Assembly: GCF_025398035.1 (NCBI RefSeq)
Contig: NZ_CP104558.1
Coordinates: 3,544,001 to 3,608,000, forward strand
DNA: 64,000 nt
Source of the DNA: Rossellomorea vietnamensis
GTDB taxonomy: Bacteria > Bacillota > Bacilli > Bacillales > Bacillaceae_B
Direction of reading: 5' to 3'
Of this stretch, positions 60,447 through 64,000 are shown piece after piece; position 1 is the first letter of the stretch; each line of letters opens with the position of its first letter. A program made the translations under genes and the position numbers. A model generated the notes under the pieces. The model saw only the letters and a list, made by a program, of their open reading frames with translations, made no database searches and was not told the origin of the DNA.

Positions 60447-61487
60447 ATGCAGCCCATTAAAGTTGGTTTAGCAGGATACGGTTTTTCAGGACAAAGCTTT
60501 CATCGTCCTTTAATCTCTCATTTAGAGGAATTTCATATAGAAGCGGTCATGTCTTCCAATGAAGAAAAAGTATTAAACGATTTAGAGGCAGCGACTGTGG
60601 TGACCTCCCTTGAAGATCTGCTTCAGGAAGACATCGAATTAGTCGTTATCACCACTCCCAATCACCTTCACTACAGTATGATCAAGCAATCATTACTAGC
60701 CGATAAGCATGTGATCGTAGAGAAGCCATTTGTAACGGATAGCCGGGAAGGGCAGGAGCTATTGGAACTTGCGAAAGAAAGAGGACTTCATCTCTCGGTT
60801 TTCCATAACCGGCGCTGGGATGCGGACTTCCTGACGATTCAGCAATTGGTGAAAAAAGGGACGCTTGGACCGATCTTTACATATGAAGCGCATTTTGACC
60901 GGTACCGTCCGGCCATTAAGGATCGGTGGAAAGAGAATAAGATCGAAGGGGCAGGCGTCCTTTATGATCTGGGGTCTCATCTGTTGGATCAGGCCCTCAC
61001 CCTGTTCGGGAAACCCAATTGGGTACAGGCGGATGTGTTCCCGCAGCGGGATCCTGAAAAGGCAGAGGACTACTTCCTTATTACCCTGGGATATGACGTC
61101 ATGAGGGTTCAGCTGTATTCACGTTCAATCGTATTGGATCCGGGGCCACGCTATCAGGTCCATGGACTGAAAGGAAGCTTTGTGAAGCATGGGATGGATC
61201 GACAGGAGGATGACCTTAAGGCAGGAAAGAATCCTGTTTCTGAAGAATGGGGAATCGAAGACGAAGAAAATTGGGGTGTCCTTACGACTATCTCAGGTGA
61301 AGAGGTGACATCTGAAGTCATTCCATCGGAAAAAGGGGACTACACTCAATTTTACCTTGGGGTATACGGGTCAATAAGAGAAAATCATCCTCTCCCTGTC
61401 GACCCGGAAGAGGCTTTGCGCGTCATCACAATCATCGAAGCATGTAAAGAAAGTGCAGCATCCGGTCGAGTCATCACTATAAACTGA
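60447..61487 (+). CDS. iolW: Gfo/Idh/MocA oxidoreductase, IolW-like
   Basis: This 346-residue NAD(P)-dependent dehydrogenase has the Rossmann motif GLAGYGFSGQSFH, the conserved VEKPF and the HNRRWDADFLTI and YDLGSHLLDQAL segments of the YvaA/IolW group. B. subtilis IolW oxidises scyllo-inositol with NADP. The substrate here is inferred. AAAGGTG fits the ATG at 60447 better than the earlier frame start. Confidence 0.85.
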   Translation: MQPIKVGLAGYGFSGQSFHRPLISHLEEFHIEAVMSSNEEKVLNDLEAATVVTSLEDLLQEDIELVVITTPNHLHYSMIKQSLLADKHVIVEKPFVTDSREGQELLELAKERGLHLSVFHNRRWDADFLTIQQLVKKGTLGPIFTYEAHFDRYRPAIKDRWKENKIEGAGVLYDLGSHLLDQALTLFGKPNWVQADVFPQRDPEKAEDYFLITLGYDVMRVQLYSRSIVLDPGPRYQVHGLKGSFVKHGMDRQEDDLKAGKNPVSEEWGIEDEENWGVLTTISGEEVTSEVIPSEKGDYTQFYLGVYGSIRENHPLPVDPEEALRVITIIEACKESAASGRVITIN

Positions 61488-61489
61488 AA

Positions 61490-61523
61490 AAAGGGGCTCC
61501 CTGAACATGCAGGGAGCCCCTTT
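61490..61523. terminator. bidirectional terminator between iolW and the ger operon
   Basis: AAAGGGGCTCCCTG pairs with CAGGGAGCCCCTTT around a short loop, flanked by A and T. Confidence 0.9.
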
Positions 61524-61530
61524 CCATCTC

Positions 61531-62637
61531 TTATTCCACCGTTCCTGCTTCCAAAATCTGAACCTTGGCGTCAACATTGAATTTCACACGTGGGTAAATG
61601 CTGTCTTCCCATTCCTTGAAATCAAATCCCCGTACACCGTGCTTTTGAATTTGTCCGATGCCGACAGGGTCTATTCCTAACTCCTGGAATTCCTTCAGCA
61701 TTCTTATTCCATTTTCTTCAATATCTTTTTTCATTTGCTTCTCCACTTCAACCACTTTATCAGGAGTTAATTTCTTACCTGTATACTCACGGATGATTCC
61801 TCTTATTTTCACACGGATGGTCACTTCCACAGGATCCGCATGATGTTTGACGATGATTTTGTTCCTGGAGATGAGACTGGTCACGGATGCTTCAATAGAT
61901 TTCTCCACATGACCATTGCTTTTTTCTTTTCCCATTTTAATGACGTGACTTCCTTCAGCATATCTATCCACCATCAGCTTGAAGAAAAACATATCCTTAG
62001 CAGGGATTTTTTTAATCATCTTATCTTTATTAAATAATGCTATGCCCGTAATTCCCACACTTTCATTGGATAGCTGCTTTAAGATTGGCAGATAAGGTGT
62101 CTGACCTTCCTGGAAATAATCATAGATGAACATATGAAGATTGGTTGCAGGCAATTCCCTTCGTGAGATATTATGTTGAATCAAATTGGATAGATATGTA
62201 CCATTTCCCCTTAACCCATAATTCCCTTTAATGAGCTCTCCGGCTTCCCCTTCCGTCACAGTCAGAAAGAGCCTTGCCCCCACACTCGCATCCCTTTGAA
62301 GGGAATCACCGATATCGATGATCCCCTTCTTGGCAAGCTCCTCACCGATCAAAACGACGTCAAGGCTTCCACGGACCAGGGGCTGCTGTGATCTTCGTTC
62401 CAATTTCTCGAGCACTTCCCTCGTAGATGAGGCTTCTGCTGACAGCGTCCCATTTTGAATCGATTTATCGGCTAAGTAAATCGGGAAGAGGGCCGTCCCC
62501 CTGATCCTATCTTCTCCTACATAGTCGTAGGCTTTCCCTGTTTCGATATATAAATCATCCAGGATTTCCTTCTCCACACACCCTGTCAGTAATAAGAAAC
62601 AAATGAGAATAGCTGTGAGTAAACATGTATGTTTCAT
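61531..62637 (-). CDS. spore germination lipoprotein, Ger(x)C family
   Basis: This 368-residue lipoprotein has a signal peptide ending in the lipobox LLTGC and the Ger(x)C layout, with a central GVTGIALFNKDKM-like region (VGITGIALFNKDKMI) and a C-terminal GIRMLKEFQELGIDPVGIGQ segment. GerC subunits are needed for nutrient germinant receptors in the spore inner membrane. It overlaps the preceding permease gene by 4 bp. Confidence 0.9.
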   Translation of the reverse strand: MKHTCLLTAILICFLLLTGCVEKEILDDLYIETGKAYDYVGEDRIRGTALFPIYLADKSIQNGTLSAEASSTREVLEKLERRSQQPLVRGSLDVVLIGEELAKKGIIDIGDSLQRDASVGARLFLTVTEGEAGELIKGNYGLRGNGTYLSNLIQHNISRRELPATNLHMFIYDYFQEGQTPYLPILKQLSNESVGITGIALFNKDKMIKKIPAKDMFFFKLMVDRYAEGSHVIKMGKEKSNGHVEKSIEASVTSLISRNKIIVKHHADPVEVTIRVKIRGIIREYTGKKLTPDKVVEVEKQMKKDIEENGIRMLKEFQELGIDPVGIGQIQKHGVRGFDFKEWEDSIYPRVKFNVDAKVQILEAGTVE

Positions 62638-63722
62638 TGTTTGTTCCTCACTTTCTTCATGATGATCACAAGCAATAGAAGAGCAGGAATGTAAAAATAG
62701 TTAATGTAAAATCCAATCTGCCCTGATACCGTATTCAGGAAATTCACTTGTTTCCTGTCAGCGAAAAATGTGAGGGCGGATAAGCATAACAGGCATACGA
62801 TGAATAATGTATGCCTGTGCCTCAGTGGAGTCATCCGTTTTAAGATTCTGCTGGCACACCATATCGCAATACATACGTTGGGAAGGATGATCAAGCACCA
62901 ATTGGCAATACCGATATACTCAAATCGTTCCACAAACGGCATTTCGACGATCTTCCACATGGAGAGGGTCGCCCAGACGGTCTTTTCCAGTTGTTTCTGA
63001 CTGAAAAACGCGAAAGAAACAATGGCTAAGATCGTATAAAGGGTAGTGGTCGTAAATAGCGCCCAATGGGCATATTTTTGAGATTTCTTTGCCTCTTTCA
63101 CAAAAGGGTAAAGAAGTAAAATGGATTCATAACCTAAATATGTCAGGGACATGTTCTTGGTAGAAATCAACAGATCCTTCACGGTATGATCAAAGACGGG
63201 CAGGATATTTCTAAAGTCTGCATATTTAAAGGTGAAGGCAAACGTTAATATGAGATAACTCGGAAGAAAGATCCCGAAAAAGGCCGTTCCGGTCACGGTC
63301 CGTACCCCTCCGTTGACAATATAGTAAACAAGCACGAGAAAGAGCAATGAAAAGAAGAACGTACTCAATCTTGGATACATCCACACCTGCAATACCTCGA
63401 TATACGTACGCATAATGGTAATCACAAGCAAGCTGAAATAGATGACAAAGAAGAGACTGAATACTTTCCCAAGCCACTTCCCGAATACAAGAGTGTGGGC
63501 TGATACGAGATCTCCATCCACTCTATTTAAGATTTGATACATGATAAACATGATAACGTGAGTGAAAAGACCTGCAAGAATGACAGAAATCCATCCATCA
63601 TAGCCAGCATTTTTTGAAATGATGCGCTGGAATCCAAGGACCCCGGCCCCCACCTGAATGGCGTGAATGAGAAAGAAGACCATGAACGGCGATATTTTTC
63701 TTCTATCCGGAATCGGCTGCAT
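62634..63722 (-). CDS. spore germination permease, GerAB/ArcD type
   Basis: This 362-residue membrane protein has about ten helices and the GerAB pattern (ISPFMVFFLIHAIQVGAGVLGFQR). It is the germinant-binding B subunit of a nutrient receptor. GGAGGTG is spaced for the ATG at 63722 rather than the frame start at 63740. It lies between the A-type gene upstream and the C-type gene downstream in an operon on the minus strand. Confidence 0.9.
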   Translation of the reverse strand: MQPIPDRRKISPFMVFFLIHAIQVGAGVLGFQRIISKNAGYDGWISVILAGLFTHVIMFIMYQILNRVDGDLVSAHTLVFGKWLGKVFSLFFVIYFSLLVITIMRTYIEVLQVWMYPRLSTFFFSLLFLVLVYYIVNGGVRTVTGTAFFGIFLPSYLILTFAFTFKYADFRNILPVFDHTVKDLLISTKNMSLTYLGYESILLLYPFVKEAKKSQKYAHWALFTTTTLYTILAIVSFAFFSQKQLEKTVWATLSMWKIVEMPFVERFEYIGIANWCLIILPNVCIAIWCASRILKRMTPLRHRHTLFIVCLLCLSALTFFADRKQVNFLNTVSGQIGFYINYFYIPALLLLVIIMKKVRNKQ

Positions 63723-63739
63723 TTGATCACCTCCAACCA

Positions 63740-64000
63740 TTATTCATCGATATCAAGCTTTTTCTTCCCTTCAGACGGACGGAACCTGAACGGTTTCTTC
63801 GTGCGCAGATATTCCGGCCGGCCGCCTTGTCTGCTGAAGGGAAGGCGAATGAGTGCATCTTTCAAGTCTTTTACCCGTGGTGGGTAAATAGGTTCCAAGA
63901 ACGGTCTGCCGAGAGACGTCAATTGCAGGAGATGTCCCATCAGAAGGCAGAAGCAATAAACGATCCCAAGCAGTCCCCAAAGTTGTGCGAACAATAAGAA
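63740..64000 (-). CDS. GerA-family germination protein, C-terminal end (cut by window edge)
   Basis: The last roughly 86 codons of a GerAA-like protein run from the right edge to a stop at 63740. The terminal helix and SLGRPFLEPIYPPRVKDLKDALIRLP match the C-terminus of GerA A-subunits. The frame stays open to position 64000. It is the first gene of a gerA-gerB-gerC operon. Confidence 0.88.
   Translation of the reverse strand, partial: FLLFAQLWGLLGIVYCFCLLMGHLLQLTSLGRPFLEPIYPPRVKDLKDALIRLPFSRQGGRPEYLRTKKPFRFRPSEGKKKLDIDE

Overview
The window looks like a chromosomal segment of a spore-forming, aerobic member of the Bacillaceae (Bacillus or Rossellomorea-like; the exact genus is inference). 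Supporting signs are strong AGGAGG-type ribosome binding sites, frequent TTG/GTG starts, an S-box riboswitch, a QoxABCD quinol oxidase, SASP, spore-coat and GerA-type genes, and many genes with recognisable Bacillus subtilis counterparts. No tRNA, rRNA, CRISPR array or prophage was seen.

Layout. 1-7 kb is a copper and redox island: a truncated sensor-kinase-like gene, a YdhK lipoprotein, copY-copZ-copA behind two cop boxes, a glutaredoxin, a SHOCT protein and a multicopper oxidase. It abuts qoxABCD (7.4-11.3 kb), a copper-dependent terminal oxidase. 11-20 kb holds a VOC protein, a small oxidase-like membrane protein, aspartase, an XRE/TPR regulator, a DUF2254 protein and an S-box-controlled hom-aspartokinase operon. 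20-29 kb has an L,D-transpeptidase, a coat protein, a ycgFGH-like amino-acid transport group, a DDAH-like hydrolase, an aspartokinase relic, a DoxX protein, a diguanylate cyclase and a secreted neutral protease. 29-46 kb is dense in small redox or drug-response modules, each a regulator beside its target: HxlR with an oxidoreductase, MarR with an MFS pump, HxlR with CatE, OhrR with Ohr, LysR with YwqN. 46-54 kb has an alcohol dehydrogenase, a DEAD-box helicase, an acyl-CoA ligase, a second DDAH-like protein and a secreted alkaline phosphatase. 54.7-58.3 kb carries two intact insertion sequences, each inserted in a bidirectional terminator between convergent genes. 58-64 kb ends with a hydrolase, a thioredoxin, an IolW-like dehydrogenase and a gerA-type germination operon running off the right edge.

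Most unusual are two arrays of a 9-bp core (GGCTGGATT) repeated at exactly 21-bp spacing (43750-43875 and 48169-48303). Each lies just downstream of a plus-strand gene and I cannot assign either to a known element. Other points of interest are the 30-bp target duplication that copied a whole terminator hairpin around an IS1182-type element, the IS3-type element whose 4-bp duplication lets the original phoA/sspH terminator be reconstructed, the internally deleted aspartokinase relic, and a dispersed GGACGGACC palindrome at three gene ends.
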